NCBI GenBank assembly: GCA_021848385.1
Contig: JAJZUQ010000002.1
Coordinates: forward strand, 62,001 to 126,000
Reading direction: 5' to 3'
Source: Deltaproteobacteria bacterium
GTDB lineage: Bacteria > Desulfobacterota > Desulfuromonadia > Geobacterales > Geobacteraceae
Length of the DNA stretch: 64,000 nt
In this document: positions 36,705 to 45,728 of the stretch, piece after piece
Position numbering within the stretch: the first letter of the stretch is position 1
Layout of the letters: every line of letters starts with the position of its first letter
Position numbers and translations under genes: made by a program
The notes under the pieces: model-generated
What the model was told of the DNA's origin: nothing
Database searches by the model: none
What the model saw: only the letters and a program-made list of their open reading frames with translations

Positions 36705-37112
36705 TTAACACTGGTAGTAGATTCTTTCTGATTTGCAGTGGCTGTTAGGCAAGAGGTTTTCAATCATTTCATAGAGCTCCTCCTGCTTGAACGGTTTTTT
36801 AAGATATCCTTTGGCTCCGAGTTCCAGTCCGCGCATCGTATTTTTCCCCTTCCCTTCTGTGCTTATGACTATTATCGGAACCTTTCTGGTTATTCCCAGC
36901 GGCGATGCCTCTTCCAGAAATTGCACACCATTCATGATCGGCATGTTGATATCCAGAAGGATCAACTGGATATCCTTCTGGACCGCCAAGAGATCAAGGG
37001 CCTCACGACCGTTCATGGCATCCACAATTTCGCATGGGTAGCAAGACAGAATCATTCGGTACATCTGGTGAATCAGCACAGAATCGTCGACAATCAGTAC
37101 TTTGTTTAACAT
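36705..37112 (-). CDS. Single-domain response regulator
   Basis: A CheY-like protein of 135 residues: LIVDDS at residues 7-11, the phosphorylated Asp54 in LLDINMPIMNGVQFLEE, IVISTEG and a conserved Lys in YLKKPFKQEEL. ATG 37112 has ggagacaATG spacing with ggagg; an upstream in-frame start at 37124 is less likely. It lies in a series of minus-strand signalling genes with gaps of about 100-180 bases, so it may be separately transcribed. It has no output domain. Confidence 0.9.
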   Translation of the reverse strand: MLNKVLIVDDSVLIHQMYRMILSCYPCEIVDAMNGREALDLLAVQKDIQLILLDINMPIMNGVQFLEEASPLGITRKVPIIVISTEGKGKNTMRGLELGAKGYLKKPFKQEELYEMIENLLPNSHCKSERIYYQC

Positions 37113-37211
37113 TGTCTCCTCCACCTTTCATGTCCGAAGTGATGCAATCGCAGACGTACAATACAACGATTGCTCCCCGTCACTTCCTGCAGCCCATCGG
37201 AATACGTGCAA

Positions 37212-37610
37212 TCAGGGACGTTGCTGCTTGACAGGAATCCCCCACAAGGCAACCTGCCGTAACAACAAAGGTATATCCAATGGTTTCTCGAAGAAGTAAC
37301 ACGCACCACATCGCAAAGCCTCTTCTCTGATTTTCTGAGTGCCAAAACCGGTCATGATCATCACATCAGTGTCATAATGCTCATGTATGTATCTCAGCAA
37401 CTCAAGCCCCTCAACGCCATGAACGCCAGACATTTTTACATCAGTCAGTACCAGGTCAAAATGGTCAGTCTTCAGGACCTCTTTCGCCTGTTCAATCTCG
37501 CTGCAACAGGTCACCTCTACCCCTTCTGTCCTAAGAAGATAGGAAAGACTCAGCAAAATCGACTGTTCGTCATCCACGAGCAGAATTTTTTTCAATGTTC
37601 TTGCCGGCAT
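37212..37610 (-). CDS. Single-domain response regulator
   Basis: A receiver domain of 132 residues: ILLVDDEQSILLSLSYLL with the acidic pair, the phosphorylated Asp57 in LVLTDVKMSGVHGVEGLELL, MIMTGFGTQ and FFEKPLDIPLLLRQVALWG. The D-x-K-M and TGFGT patterns resemble the receiver part of NtrC-type or hybrid-kinase proteins more than CheY. It ends without any output domain. A cognate kinase may be the one at 39306-41012 or lie elsewhere. Confidence 0.9.
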   Translation of the reverse strand: MPARTLKKILLVDDEQSILLSLSYLLRTEGVEVTCCSEIEQAKEVLKTDHFDLVLTDVKMSGVHGVEGLELLRYIHEHYDTDVMIMTGFGTQKIREEALRCGACYFFEKPLDIPLLLRQVALWGIPVKQQRP

Positions 37611-37824
37611 AGATCATTTCTCCTGGGGAAAAGTGCCTTGTTCACCGGACTCAAGCAGGTTGCATACCAAAAGCGAACAGAGTTCGTTGGATACTTTCCA
37701 TCGTGATTTCGCAAAGATACACAACCACAAAGGATTTGCCTGCCGGTAAGATTGTATGATTTTAGAGCGATCGGGTGGGAACCGGCTGAAGGAGACGACC
37801 TGGTTCTAGCTTGAGGACAAAGCC

Positions 37825-37848
37825 GTTATGCATGAACTAATGCATAAC
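37825..37848. promoter_or_regulatory. Perfect inverted repeat, possible operator
   Basis: gttatgcat and its exact complement atgcataac are separated by six bases, 24 bases upstream of the small frame at 37872. Symmetry and size suit a dimeric repressor site; it has no T tract. Function is inference. Confidence 0.55.
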
Positions 37849-37871
37849 ACCTCGCAAACAGAGGGATAAAA

Positions 37872-37991
37872 ATGAATGTCGAATTGATGGGCCAGCTTAT
37901 CAAGGAAGGACTCACACACTATGAGCAACATCTGTCCGATAATCGGACGCGTACAGTTATGGGACAGACTTCTTCATTTTTGCCAGTTTGA
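37872..37991 (+). CDS. Small hypothetical protein, 39 residues
   Basis: ATG 37872 has agaggga seven bases upstream. The product begins MNVELMGQLIKEGLTHYEQH and ends with a hydrophobic FLPV. It overlaps the 3' end of the antisense sigma-54 activator by 35 bases. It is not recognised; it could be a real small protein or a truncated gene start. A perfect inverted repeat lies just upstream. The rest of the 346-base gap (37611-37956) shows nothing else clear. Confidence 0.4.
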   Translation: MNVELMGQLIKEGLTHYEQHLSDNRTRTVMGQTSSFLPV

Positions 37992-39309
37992 GATGAAGCG
38001 TCGAACGGCTTATGCCAAGAAGCGTTGCGGTATTGGTGTGGTGGTTGCCGGTGACACGGAGAACATGTTCAATATACTCATCCTCGATTTTTTGCAGTGA
38101 TTTTATGTGAGCATCAGCACTGTTCATCTGCAGTGGCAGAGGTTGCAACCTCAACTCTGACGGGATATGTACCGGAAGGATTTCCTCACCTTCCGCAAGA
38201 ATGATGGCACGCTCAATGACATTCCTCAGTTCTCTAACATTCCCTGGCCAACTATACCGGACAAGAACATCCATTGCAGCCAACGAAATGCGTTTAGCCC
38301 CCTTCCCCATATCATTACCCAGGGTATGGGCAAAATGCTCCGCTAACAGCGTGATGTCATTGCCACGCTCCCGAAGAGGCGGGATGAGTATCGGCATGAC
38401 ATGTATCCGGTAATAAAGATCTTCCCGAAATGCTCCCTTATGCACCAGATTAAGGAGATCACGGTTTGTCGCCCCGACAAACCGTGCATTAGTGGTAATA
38501 TCGGTAACCCCACCGACTCTTCTGAATTTTTTCGTATCAAGTACTTTAAGTAGTTTTGCCTGTATAGATAGCGGCATTTCGCCAATTTCATCGAAAAATA
38601 TAGTTCCGTTGTTTGCAAGTTCAAAGAGTCCAATTTTCGTACCAGATGCATCGGTGAATGCACCCTTTTCATGACCAAACAATTCCGACTCAAGGAGAGC
38701 ATCCGAAAGACACGCGCTGTTAATCTCGACGAGAGGTCCTTTCTGCTTGCTCCGACGGTGAATGGCTCGTGCTATCAGCTCCTTGCCACTTCCAGATTCC
38801 CCAAGGATGAGCACAGGAGTAGAACGATTCTCTGCCATTAACGCAATCAGCCTTTGTATGCGCAGCATTAGCGAAGAATTTCCTATAAGTTCGGTACGTT
38901 GGATCGGCGTTGAGTACAGTTGCCGGTACTGCTCTGCCTCCTTTTCTCTTTGAATCTGACTCTCGATTCTTTCGAGAATCAGGGATAACTGCTCAAGGTC
39001 GAAAGGCTTGGCAAGAAAGTTCTCCGCTCCGCACTTCATTGATCTGACCGCTTTTTCTATTTGGGCATAGGCGGTCATCATAATAACACGAGCACCAATT
39101 TCCGGGACGACAAGATGGGGAAGAATGAGTTCCCCATCGGAATCGGGAAGGTGCATATCGAGAAATACGATATCGGGGAGAAATTCCCTCGCACGGGAGA
39201 GCCCTTCAGCAGAAGTAGAGGCCTCCTGCAGTTCATAGCCGCGCTGGCTCAGGAAATAACCAAGAGAAAATCTGATCCCCGGTTCATCATCGACAATTAA
39301 CGCTTTCAT
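37957..39309 (-). CDS. Sigma-54-dependent response regulator, NtrC family, with GAFTDA variant
   Basis: A 450-residue activator: receiver domain (MKALIVDDEPGIRFSLGYFL, phosphorylated Asp51 in FLDMHLPDSDGE), AAA+ domain with Walker A GESGSGKELIARAIH, the sigma-54-contact loop GHEKGAFTDASG, Walker B GTIFFDEIGEMP, and R-finger region WPGNVRELRNVIERAI, then a Fis-type helix-turn-helix (ATLLGISRSTLHLKLAKMKK). The GAFTGA loop reads GAFTDA, keeping the critical Thr. The ATG at 39309 overlaps the kinase stop by three bases (atga), so kinase and regulator form a pair. Confidence 0.93.
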   Translation of the reverse strand: MKALIVDDEPGIRFSLGYFLSQRGYELQEASTSAEGLSRAREFLPDIVFLDMHLPDSDGELILPHLVVPEIGARVIMMTAYAQIEKAVRSMKCGAENFLAKPFDLEQLSLILERIESQIQREKEAEQYRQLYSTPIQRTELIGNSSLMLRIQRLIALMAENRSTPVLILGESGSGKELIARAIHRRSKQKGPLVEINSACLSDALLESELFGHEKGAFTDASGTKIGLFELANNGTIFFDEIGEMPLSIQAKLLKVLDTKKFRRVGGVTDITTNARFVGATNRDLLNLVHKGAFREDLYYRIHVMPILIPPLRERGNDITLLAEHFAHTLGNDMGKGAKRISLAAMDVLVRYSWPGNVRELRNVIERAIILAEGEEILPVHIPSELRLQPLPLQMNSADAHIKSLQKIEDEYIEHVLRVTGNHHTNTATLLGISRSTLHLKLAKMKKSVP

Positions 39310-41012
39310 ACGACCGGACCGCTCAGGGGAAGCGTCATGGTGAAGGTTGCCCCCCCTTCTCTGTTGTTGCACGCGACAAGACTCCCCTTGTGCGCTTCAA
39401 CGATGTTCTTGGATATGGCTAGTCCCATCCCCGTACCATGTTTTTTAGTCGTATAAAAAATTTCAAATATTTTTTCCAGTTGACCACTCGCAATGCCATG
39501 GCCGGTGTCAACAACGCTGAGTTTTGCCTCGTTGTTATTAGATTCAAGAATGATATCAATCTTCCCGCCATAGCCTGAGGCATCTATTGCATTTTTTACC
39601 AGGTTTATCGCCACCTGTTCAAGTTTCTCGGAATCTCCCATCAGGAAAAGTTCATCGAAAGCGTATGATGTAAATATCCGCAGATTTTTCTCGGCCAGAT
39701 AGGGTTCATTGACCTGAGTTGCCCTATCGATAATGCTGCATAAATCCACCTTCTTTTTCTCAACCCGCAGTTCCCTGGTGCAGTCCAGCAGTTCTCCGAC
39801 GAGATTGTTGAGCCGCTTCGATTCCCCCATATATGAATCCATCAGTTGCCCATGCTGAGGTGAAAGCGTGAGTTCCATTCCAAGAATCTGGACGACTGCG
39901 GTCATTGCACAGAGGGGATTGCGCATTTCGTGAGCAACCCGGGCGACTACTTCCCCCATTGCGGAGAGACGCTCCTTCTGCCTGATCTCGTTTCTGATTT
40001 TCATGATTTCCGTGAGATCCTTAAAGTTGATAATATGTCCAACCGTCTTGTTTTCTGTTCCGGTTTGGTTGAAGAGGGAAAACCCGACCACATATTCATT
40101 GGAACAAAAATGGGCAGTTATTTCGCCCGAACCGATTCCCGCCGTTAAGTGCTCTTCAAATTCAGGGCAGAAATCTCTCAACAGGCACCCTACAACCTGT
40201 TCAGCACTTCTGGAGCACAAACGGAGCGCATAGGGATTTGCCATCTTTATTCGAAGGTGATTATCGACGACAACAATGCCACTGAACATATTGGTTATAA
40301 CCGATTCGAGAAATTGGTTCTTCTCTTCCAGTGTATTCTTTACATATCTCACTTTTTCATGTGCCTTGACACGTTCTGTCACGTCCCGTATCACACTGAC
40401 ATGGCGCAAATAGCTCCCATCTTCGGCCATAATAGGTAGTATCGAATGTTCCGTAGGAAACGTTGTCCCGTCCTTTCTTTTCAACTCAAAGGTTGCATCA
40501 AAACACCCATTTTCCCGGTAAGAGTGCAAAATCATACCGCCGAACTTCTCATACATATTCTCATTCAGGTGCAACATTCTGGTACTGGAACCGACCAAAT
40601 CATCACGTGAGCATTTGAACATTTTTTCAGCTGCGATATTGGCTTCCAGAATCTTGCGGGTTTTAAAGTCGACAATAATGATACCTTCATCCATGGCCGT
40701 AAATGCCGTTTGTAGTAAAACAAAAGCATCTTTAATTGATTTTTCAATCTTTTCTCTTTCTGTACTATACTTCCCAAGTGGCCGGAGATATAGCATATAC
40801 AGAACGGGGAATAGTATGCATAGATGTAGAACGAGTAATAGAGAAATTTCAGCAGGAATTGAGGACTTGCCTGCAATTGCATGCAGGTAGATTATGGCCA
40901 TGCTTTCCATCAACATCATTGCTGCAATAAAAAGCAGAAGAGTCCACCCGGGATTTTTTACAAAAAAACTTGGATGCAAATCCTCTTTCGAACTGGATTT
41001 AATATTCTCCAA
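39306..41012 (-). CDS. Membrane PAS-domain sensor histidine kinase
   Basis: Two membrane segments near the N-terminus (LLLFIAAMMLMESMAIIYL and ISLLLVLHLCILFPVLYML) are followed by two PAS domains (about 100-230, and after a coil 240-350), a HisKA box (GEVVARVAHEMRNPLCAMTA) and HATPase (NLVKNAIDASG, VVDTGHGI, GTGMGLAISKNIVEAHKG). TTG 41012 has gagg eight bases upstream; the frame is open to TTG 41060 inside the upstream gene, which would add 16 residues. It feeds the sigma-54 regulator that overlaps its stop. Confidence 0.92.
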   Translation of the reverse strand: MENIKSSSKEDLHPSFFVKNPGWTLLLFIAAMMLMESMAIIYLHAIAGKSSIPAEISLLLVLHLCILFPVLYMLYLRPLGKYSTEREKIEKSIKDAFVLLQTAFTAMDEGIIIVDFKTRKILEANIAAEKMFKCSRDDLVGSSTRMLHLNENMYEKFGGMILHSYRENGCFDATFELKRKDGTTFPTEHSILPIMAEDGSYLRHVSVIRDVTERVKAHEKVRYVKNTLEEKNQFLESVITNMFSGIVVVDNHLRIKMANPYALRLCSRSAEQVVGCLLRDFCPEFEEHLTAGIGSGEITAHFCSNEYVVGFSLFNQTGTENKTVGHIINFKDLTEIMKIRNEIRQKERLSAMGEVVARVAHEMRNPLCAMTAVVQILGMELTLSPQHGQLMDSYMGESKRLNNLVGELLDCTRELRVEKKKVDLCSIIDRATQVNEPYLAEKNLRIFTSYAFDELFLMGDSEKLEQVAINLVKNAIDASGYGGKIDIILESNNNEAKLSVVDTGHGIASGQLEKIFEIFYTTKKHGTGMGLAISKNIVEAHKGSLVACNNREGGATFTMTLPLSGPVV

Positions 41013-41040
41013 AATCGGGGCCTCAAGGTTATTTGATATG

Positions 41041-41691
41041 TTAGATGTTATGCAGATCAATCATGTCCATATCGGCGTTGTACCTGGTTTTTGATGCATT
41101 TGTTGCATTGGCAAGTCTGCCGACAATCTTCTGGATACGCTTAGTCCCTTCATAAATGCCAGTGATGTTTTCTGTTACCATTCCGGGGGCATTTTGAAGA
41201 TCAGCTTGCAGGATATGGAGATAGGCAAAAACCGCCGTCAACGGATTGTTAATCTCATGGCTGACTGCTATCGCCATTTCCTTAAATACCGTCAATCGTT
41301 CCAGTGCCAGCGCCTGGAGTCTTGCCTTGCGCAATTCTATGTGTGCGTGGACTCTAGCCTTCAGTTCGGGCGAATAGAATGGTTTGACCACATAGTCATC
41401 TGCTCCGACCTGGAACCCCTTGACCTTTTCATCAACGGAATCGACTGAGGTGACAAAAATGATTGGAATATCTTTTGTTTCTTCTTCCTTCTTGAGAATA
41501 CTGCATACCTCTAACCCATCAAGATCCGGCATATTGACGTCAAGCAAAATCAGATCCGGTTTTATTTGCCGTGCAGCGTTAATGCCGGCCATGCCGTCAT
41601 CCTGGAAATTCAGTTCATAGCTGCCGTTAAAGATCTCGGCAAGCATGGACTGGGCAATTTTGCTGTCGTCAACAATCAGTATTTTTTCCAC
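41041..41691 (-). CDS. Receiver domain fused to HisKA dimerisation domain, no ATPase
   Basis: A 216-residue protein: receiver (MEKILIVDDSKIAQSML, phosphorylated Asp51 in LILLDVNMPDLDGLEV, Lys in YVVKPF) joined by a helix to a HisKA domain with the H-box MAIAVSHEINNPLTAVFAYL (His145). No HATPase follows; it ends 70 residues after the His. A GTG start at 41691 with ggagg is chosen over an ATG 15 bases up. It sits 28 bases upstream of the kinase gene, or overlaps it if TTG 41060 is used. It may take phosphate from the neighbouring kinase and pass it on. Confidence 0.87.
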   Translation of the reverse strand: MEKILIVDDSKIAQSMLAEIFNGSYELNFQDDGMAGINAARQIKPDLILLDVNMPDLDGLEVCSILKKEEETKDIPIIFVTSVDSVDEKVKGFQVGADDYVVKPFYSPELKARVHAHIELRKARLQALALERLTVFKEMAIAVSHEINNPLTAVFAYLHILQADLQNAPGMVTENITGIYEGTKRIQKIVGRLANATNASKTRYNADMDMIDLHNI

Positions 41692-41979
41692 GTTTCCTCC
41701 AGCCAACTACATATTTTGGCCTGAACCAACCGGCATTTCGGCGTGATTACGACCTTGTATCCGACGCAAATTCGACCGTTTAATTGTGGTAATTGTGATG
41801 TGCACCAAACTGGCATCGTTCTACCCATTTTTCTCTGAAGAAAGGTGCGGATACCGAAAGTCGAGGAGTTTACCAGGAAACGCCTAACATCGTTTCAAGC
41901 TGGTTACTACTTCCAGGTCATCATTTAAAAAATGCCTGCAAGCAATAACTGTTATTTTGAACTACTGTTTGATATAATA

Positions 41980-42009
41980 TTATTACTCCGAATTGACTCT
42001 TTTTGTCAA
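41980..42009 (-). promoter_or_regulatory. Sigma-70-type promoter of the receiver-kinase-regulator operon
   Basis: The minus strand has a perfect TTGACA, 18 bases, TAATAA in very AT-rich DNA, about 290 bases upstream of the GTG at 41691. An inverted repeat (attgac...gtcaat) spans the -35. Confidence 0.6.
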
Positions 42010-42394
42010 TAATTCGTAACATTTATTACATATATTACATACGAATATTAAATTATTATTTTCAAATCACCAAAAAACAAACGCTATTTAATTTGCCACA
42101 GGGGAGCAACAGTAAGATAGTGATCTCAGATGATATGAGGAAGACGTCAGGCGCTCTTGGCTGAAATGCGTGAGTTATAGCGGAGACAGTAAATTCCACT
42201 GGGAGATTTCGGATCAAAAAGAGCACAGGCTTTTTGTGTCGCCTTGAAAAAGAAACTCGTTGATCCAGAATTTTGCTGAAAATATTGATAGAGGAGATTT
42301 TGGTAAGCGAGAATGAGGTTTGTCTCAGGGGGCAACTAGCAGGTCTTGGGAACGCAAACCCTACCCTGAGGCATAGTTAAACAACCATTTTTAA
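42010..42394. other. AT-rich intergenic stretch, no confirmed gene
   Basis: The first 60 bases are very AT-rich with a direct repeat (ttacatatattacata). A 62-residue frame on the minus strand (42147-42335) starts at TTG without a ribosome site and is not recognised, though its end (FDPKSPSGIYCLRYNSRIS) looks protein-like. It could be a decayed gene. Confidence 0.4.
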
Positions 42395-42409
42395 TTGCAG
42401 AACAGCAGT

Positions 42410-42438
42410 TTGAAGATTGCTTTTTCTGCCGTTATAGC
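42410..42438 (+). promoter_or_regulatory. Sigma-70-type promoter of the amino-acid transporter operon
   Basis: TTGAAG, 17 bases, TATAGC lie about 74 bases upstream of the ATP-binding protein start. Confidence 0.5.
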
Positions 42439-42511
42439 TACAATTGTGGAAATTTTACGCCTGTATCCAGGCGGGTATCCCCTCAATCACAAATCTGCCA
42501 GGAGCACGGCA

Positions 42512-43246
42512 ATGATCCAGTTTACCGGTGTCCATAAGTGGTTCAAACAACTCCATGTTCTGAACGATATCAACCTCCGGGTCACGCCGGGAGAGGTGCT
42601 GGTCGTCTGCGGGCCATCCGGTTCCGGCAAGTCAACCCTCATTCGCACCATCAACCAGCTGGAGCCCATCAACGAAGGGAAGCTGATCGTCGACGGGATG
42701 GATCTCCTGGACAAAAAAACCGACATTAACAAGCTGCGCGCAGAGATCGGTTTTGTCTTCCAGCAGTTCAACCTCTACCCCCACCTATCCGTCCTCAGCA
42801 ATATTACCCTGGCCCCCCTCAAAATTCGCAAGACACCGAAGAAAGAGGCGGAGGAGCAGGCAATGACTCTGCTTGCACGGGTCGGACTTGCTGAAAAGCG
42901 GGACGCCTATCCGTCCCAGCTCTCCGGCGGACAGCAGCAGCGAGTTGCTATCGCCAGAGCTCTGGCCATGAAACCGAAGATTATGCTGTTCGACGAGCCG
43001 ACCTCGGCACTTGACCCGGAGATGATCGGCGAGGTGCTGGCGGTCATGCAGGACCTTGCGGGGACCGGAATCACCATGGTGGTGGTGACCCATGAGATGG
43101 GTTTTGCCCGGGAGGTTGCCCACCGGGTCGCCTTCATGGACCACGGAGTGGTACTGGAAGAGGCAAAACCGGAGGAGTTTTTTCGCAATCCCCAGCACGA
43201 ACGGGCGCAACAGTTTTTGAAGCAACTCCTTTCTCCCATGCACTAG
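42512..43246 (+). CDS. Polar amino-acid ABC transporter, ATP-binding protein
   Basis: The 244-residue ATPase has Walker [13 protein letters not shown]-loop [14 protein letters not shown], signature [17 protein letters not shown], Walker [16 protein letters not shown] and His-switch [14 protein letters not shown]. This pattern is the GlnQ/GltL class serving glutamine, glutamate or similar amino acids. ATG 42512 follows aggag; the upstream extension of the frame is not family-like. It is the first of four genes encoding the whole importer. Confidence 0.95.
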   Translation: MIQFTGVHKWFKQLHVLNDINLRVTPGEVLVVCGPSGSGKSTLIRTINQLEPINEGKLIVDGMDLLDKKTDINKLRAEIGFVFQQFNLYPHLSVLSNITLAPLKIRKTPKKEAEEQAMTLLARVGLAEKRDAYPSQLSGGQQQRVAIARALAMKPKIMLFDEPTSALDPEMIGEVLAVMQDLAGTGITMVVVTHEMGFAREVAHRVAFMDHGVVLEEAKPEEFFRNPQHERAQQFLKQLLSPMH

Positions 43247-43302
43247 GGGGGGAAGCACCGTGATGGAAAAGCAGGGACATCTTCTTTAAGGGGGAACATG
43301 GC

Positions 43303-44127
43303 ATGAAGAAACTGATAACCGTTGCAATTTCACTGGCACTGGCTGGACTCCTCGGCAAGGCTGCCCTGGCGGCTCCTCCCGCCGACACTCTGGCGGCGAT
43401 CAAGAAAAAGGGAGTCCTTGTGGCAGGGGTAAAGGATTCCCTTCCCCCCTTCGGCTACATTGACGAAAAAAGCCGGACCATCGTCGGCTACGACATTGAC
43501 TTCATCAACGCTATCGCCAAGAAACTCGGCGTCAGGGTTGAACTGAAACCGGTCACCTCAGCCAGCCGGATGCCCCAGCTCCAGGAGGGCAACATCGACA
43601 TCATCGCCGCCACCATGACCAAGAATCCGGAGCGGGCAAAACAGGTCGATTTCAGCCACACCTACTTCTTCACCGGCCAGAAATTCATCACCAAGAAAGG
43701 GACGGTCCGCTCTCTGAAGGACCTGGCAGGGAAGAAGATCGGTACCGCCAAGGGCTCGACCTCGGAACAGAATGTGAAGAAATCTATCCCGACCGCGACC
43801 GTCCTTTCCTTTGACGATTATCCCCAGGCCTTCCTGGCCCTGGAACAGGGGAAGGTTGCCGCCGTCACGACCGACGAGGCGATCCTGGCCGGCATTCTCG
43901 CCAAGGCACCCAACAAGGCCCAGTTTGAGATCCCGAACCTGCAGATTTCCGATGAACCCTACGGCCTCGGGATGCGCAAAGGGGACAAGCATTTCGTCGA
44001 CTTCGTGAATAAGACCCTCCTGCAGATGGAGAGGAGCGGAGAAGCGAAGAAGATCTTCGAGAGGTGGTTCGGGCCGAAAACCCCGTTCCACCTGCAGCGG
44101 AATTTCAAGATCACGGCGAATAAATAA
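43303..44127 (+). CDS. Polar amino-acid ABC transporter, periplasmic binding protein
   Basis: A 274-residue solute-binding protein with a signal peptide (MKKLITVAISLALAGLLGKA, ALAAPP) and the family 3 pattern: KKKGVLVAGVKDSLPPFGYI, GYDIDFINAIAKKLGV, NIDIIAATMTKNPERAKQVD, LAGKKIGTAKGSTSEQNVKK and VAAVTTDEAIL. The R in PERAKQVDFS and the following D are the amino-acid carboxylate/amine binders of this family. It ends with a HLQRNFKITANK tail. Substrate is probably glutamate, aspartate or glutamine. Confidence 0.93.
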   Translation: MKKLITVAISLALAGLLGKAALAAPPADTLAAIKKKGVLVAGVKDSLPPFGYIDEKSRTIVGYDIDFINAIAKKLGVRVELKPVTSASRMPQLQEGNIDIIAATMTKNPERAKQVDFSHTYFFTGQKFITKKGTVRSLKDLAGKKIGTAKGSTSEQNVKKSIPTATVLSFDDYPQAFLALEQGKVAAVTTDEAILAGILAKAPNKAQFEIPNLQISDEPYGLGMRKGDKHFVDFVNKTLLQMERSGEAKKIFERWFGPKTPFHLQRNFKITANK

Positions 44128-44187
44128 TAACAACACGAGGCGTAAGGAGATTGCTCCTTACGCCTCACCCCTCACGGAAAAGGTCAC

Positions 44188-44895
44188 ATGCTCACGTATC
44201 AGTTTGACTGGTCGATCGTCACGTCCGGTAAATATTTCGAGTGGCTGGTGTCCGGTTGCAAGGTCACCCTCCAGATCTCCATTGTCGGAATCGTTCTGGC
44301 GTTCATTGTCGGCCTCCTCATCGCGGTCATGCGCATGAGCAATTTCCGGCCGGCACGCTGGTTTGCACTGGCTTACCTGGAGTTTTTCCGGAACACCCCG
44401 CTCCTCGTGCAGATATTTTTCTGGTACTTCGGCTCCTACAAGATCCTTCCTGCTGCGGTCAACGACTGGCTCAACAGTACCAACTTCGAATTCGCTGCAG
44501 CGGTCATCGCGCTGACCATTTACACCTCCGCGTTTATCGCCGAAGATATCCGCTCAGGCGTCCTCTCCATCCCCAAGGAACAGATGGAGGCAGCCCGGAG
44601 TGCCGGCTTCTCTTTTCTTCGCTCCATGCAGTACATCATTCTCCCCCAGGCAGTCCGGATCACCGTCCCCCCCCTCGTCAACCAGTTCCTCAACCTGGCC
44701 AAGAACTCGTCTCTGGCCATGACCATCGGCGTCATGGAACTCACCTACCAGGCACGCCAGGTAGAAAGCTACACCTTCAAGGGGTTCGAGGCCTTCACCG
44801 CGGCAACTGTCGTCTACCTTGCACTCTCATCAATCATTACCGCGCTGGTCCATCTCTACGATAAACGGGTACTCAACCCGAACAGGGCGGTTTGA
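44188..44895 (+). CDS. Polar amino-acid ABC transporter, permease 1
   Basis: A 235-residue His/Glu/Gln/Arg-type permease. It has membrane segments around 25-47, 65-90, 100-120 and 195-218, EFFRNTPLLVQIFFWYFG near residue 72, and the ATPase-contact EAA loop EQMEAARSAGFSFLRSMQYI followed by ILPQAVRITVPPLVNQFLNLAKNSSL. The ATG has aaaagg upstream. It is followed after one base by the second permease, so the two form a heterodimer. Confidence 0.93.
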   Translation: MLTYQFDWSIVTSGKYFEWLVSGCKVTLQISIVGIVLAFIVGLLIAVMRMSNFRPARWFALAYLEFFRNTPLLVQIFFWYFGSYKILPAAVNDWLNSTNFEFAAAVIALTIYTSAFIAEDIRSGVLSIPKEQMEAARSAGFSFLRSMQYIILPQAVRITVPPLVNQFLNLAKNSSLAMTIGVMELTYQARQVESYTFKGFEAFTAATVVYLALSSIITALVHLYDKRVLNPNRAV

Positions 44896-44896
44896 C

Positions 44897-45598
44897 ATGG
44901 GCGAACTGTTCAACTTTAACGTCATCACGGACAACTTCACCTATTTCATGATTGGCCGTTTCCCCAACGGCCCGCTTGGCGGCCTGGGGCTTACCATCTA
45001 CCTGGCCGTTGTATCATGCATCCTTTCCTTCTTCTGCGGGCTCGTGCTCGGCCTGTTGAGCCTCGTTCGCAACCCGTTCATCAGCTATCCGGTCAACCTG
45101 TTTATCAATATTGTCCGCGGCCTGCCGCTCCTCATGGTCATATTCTGGATGTATTTCCTTCTCCCCGCGCTCATGGGACGCACCGTTCCTGAAAGTCAGA
45201 CCGTCATCATGGGGCTCACCCTCTTTACCTCTGCCTACATGTCCCAGATCGTGCGCGCCGGTATCGTGGGAATCCCCAAGGGACAGACCGAGGCGGCCAT
45301 CTCCACCGGTCTCAAGCACTGGCAGGTGATGCTCTACATCGTCCTTCCCCAGGGGCTGCGCAACATGATCCCCTCCTTCGTCAACCAGTTTGTCTCGCTC
45401 ATCAAGGACACATCCCTCGCCTTCATCGTCGGTGTTTCCGAACTGACCCAGGTAGCCACCCAGGTCAACAACCGGACCATGGCCTACCCGACCGAAATAT
45501 TCATCTTCATTGCGATACTCTATTTCTTCCTCTGCTACGCCTTCACCAGCCTTTCCCGCTGGCTGGAACGGCGGCTCGCCTGGCGCAAGGCAATCTGA
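44897..45598 (+). CDS. Polar amino-acid ABC transporter, permease 2
   Basis: A 233-residue partner permease of the same type: GLGLTIYLAVVSCILSFFCG, NIVRGLPLLMVIFWMYFLLP, the EAA loop GQTEAAISTGLKHWQVMLYI and IVLPQGLRNMIPSFVNQFVSLIKDTSLAF. ATG 44897 is used; the frame extends back into permease 1 but ggcggtttgac precedes the ATG. It ends the operon. Confidence 0.93.
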   Translation: MGELFNFNVITDNFTYFMIGRFPNGPLGGLGLTIYLAVVSCILSFFCGLVLGLLSLVRNPFISYPVNLFINIVRGLPLLMVIFWMYFLLPALMGRTVPESQTVIMGLTLFTSAYMSQIVRAGIVGIPKGQTEAAISTGLKHWQVMLYIVLPQGLRNMIPSFVNQFVSLIKDTSLAFIVGVSELTQVATQVNNRTMAYPTEIFIFIAILYFFLCYAFTSLSRWLERRLAWRKAI

Positions 45599-45728
45599 TC
45601 CCCTCTGACTGACATCAATCAACGCAAAGATACAATGACACCAAGATAAAATGCCGGAGCCGTGACCTCGCACTTTTTGCGTCGTCCTGCAAGCCAGAAT
45701 CTTTTCAGCGTGTCCACCGTTTGCAGAA

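Noticed and set aside
42147..42335. 62-codon minus-strand frame in the 42 kb gap
   Set aside because: TTG start without a ribosome site and no family match; listed only as a note under the intergenic entry.
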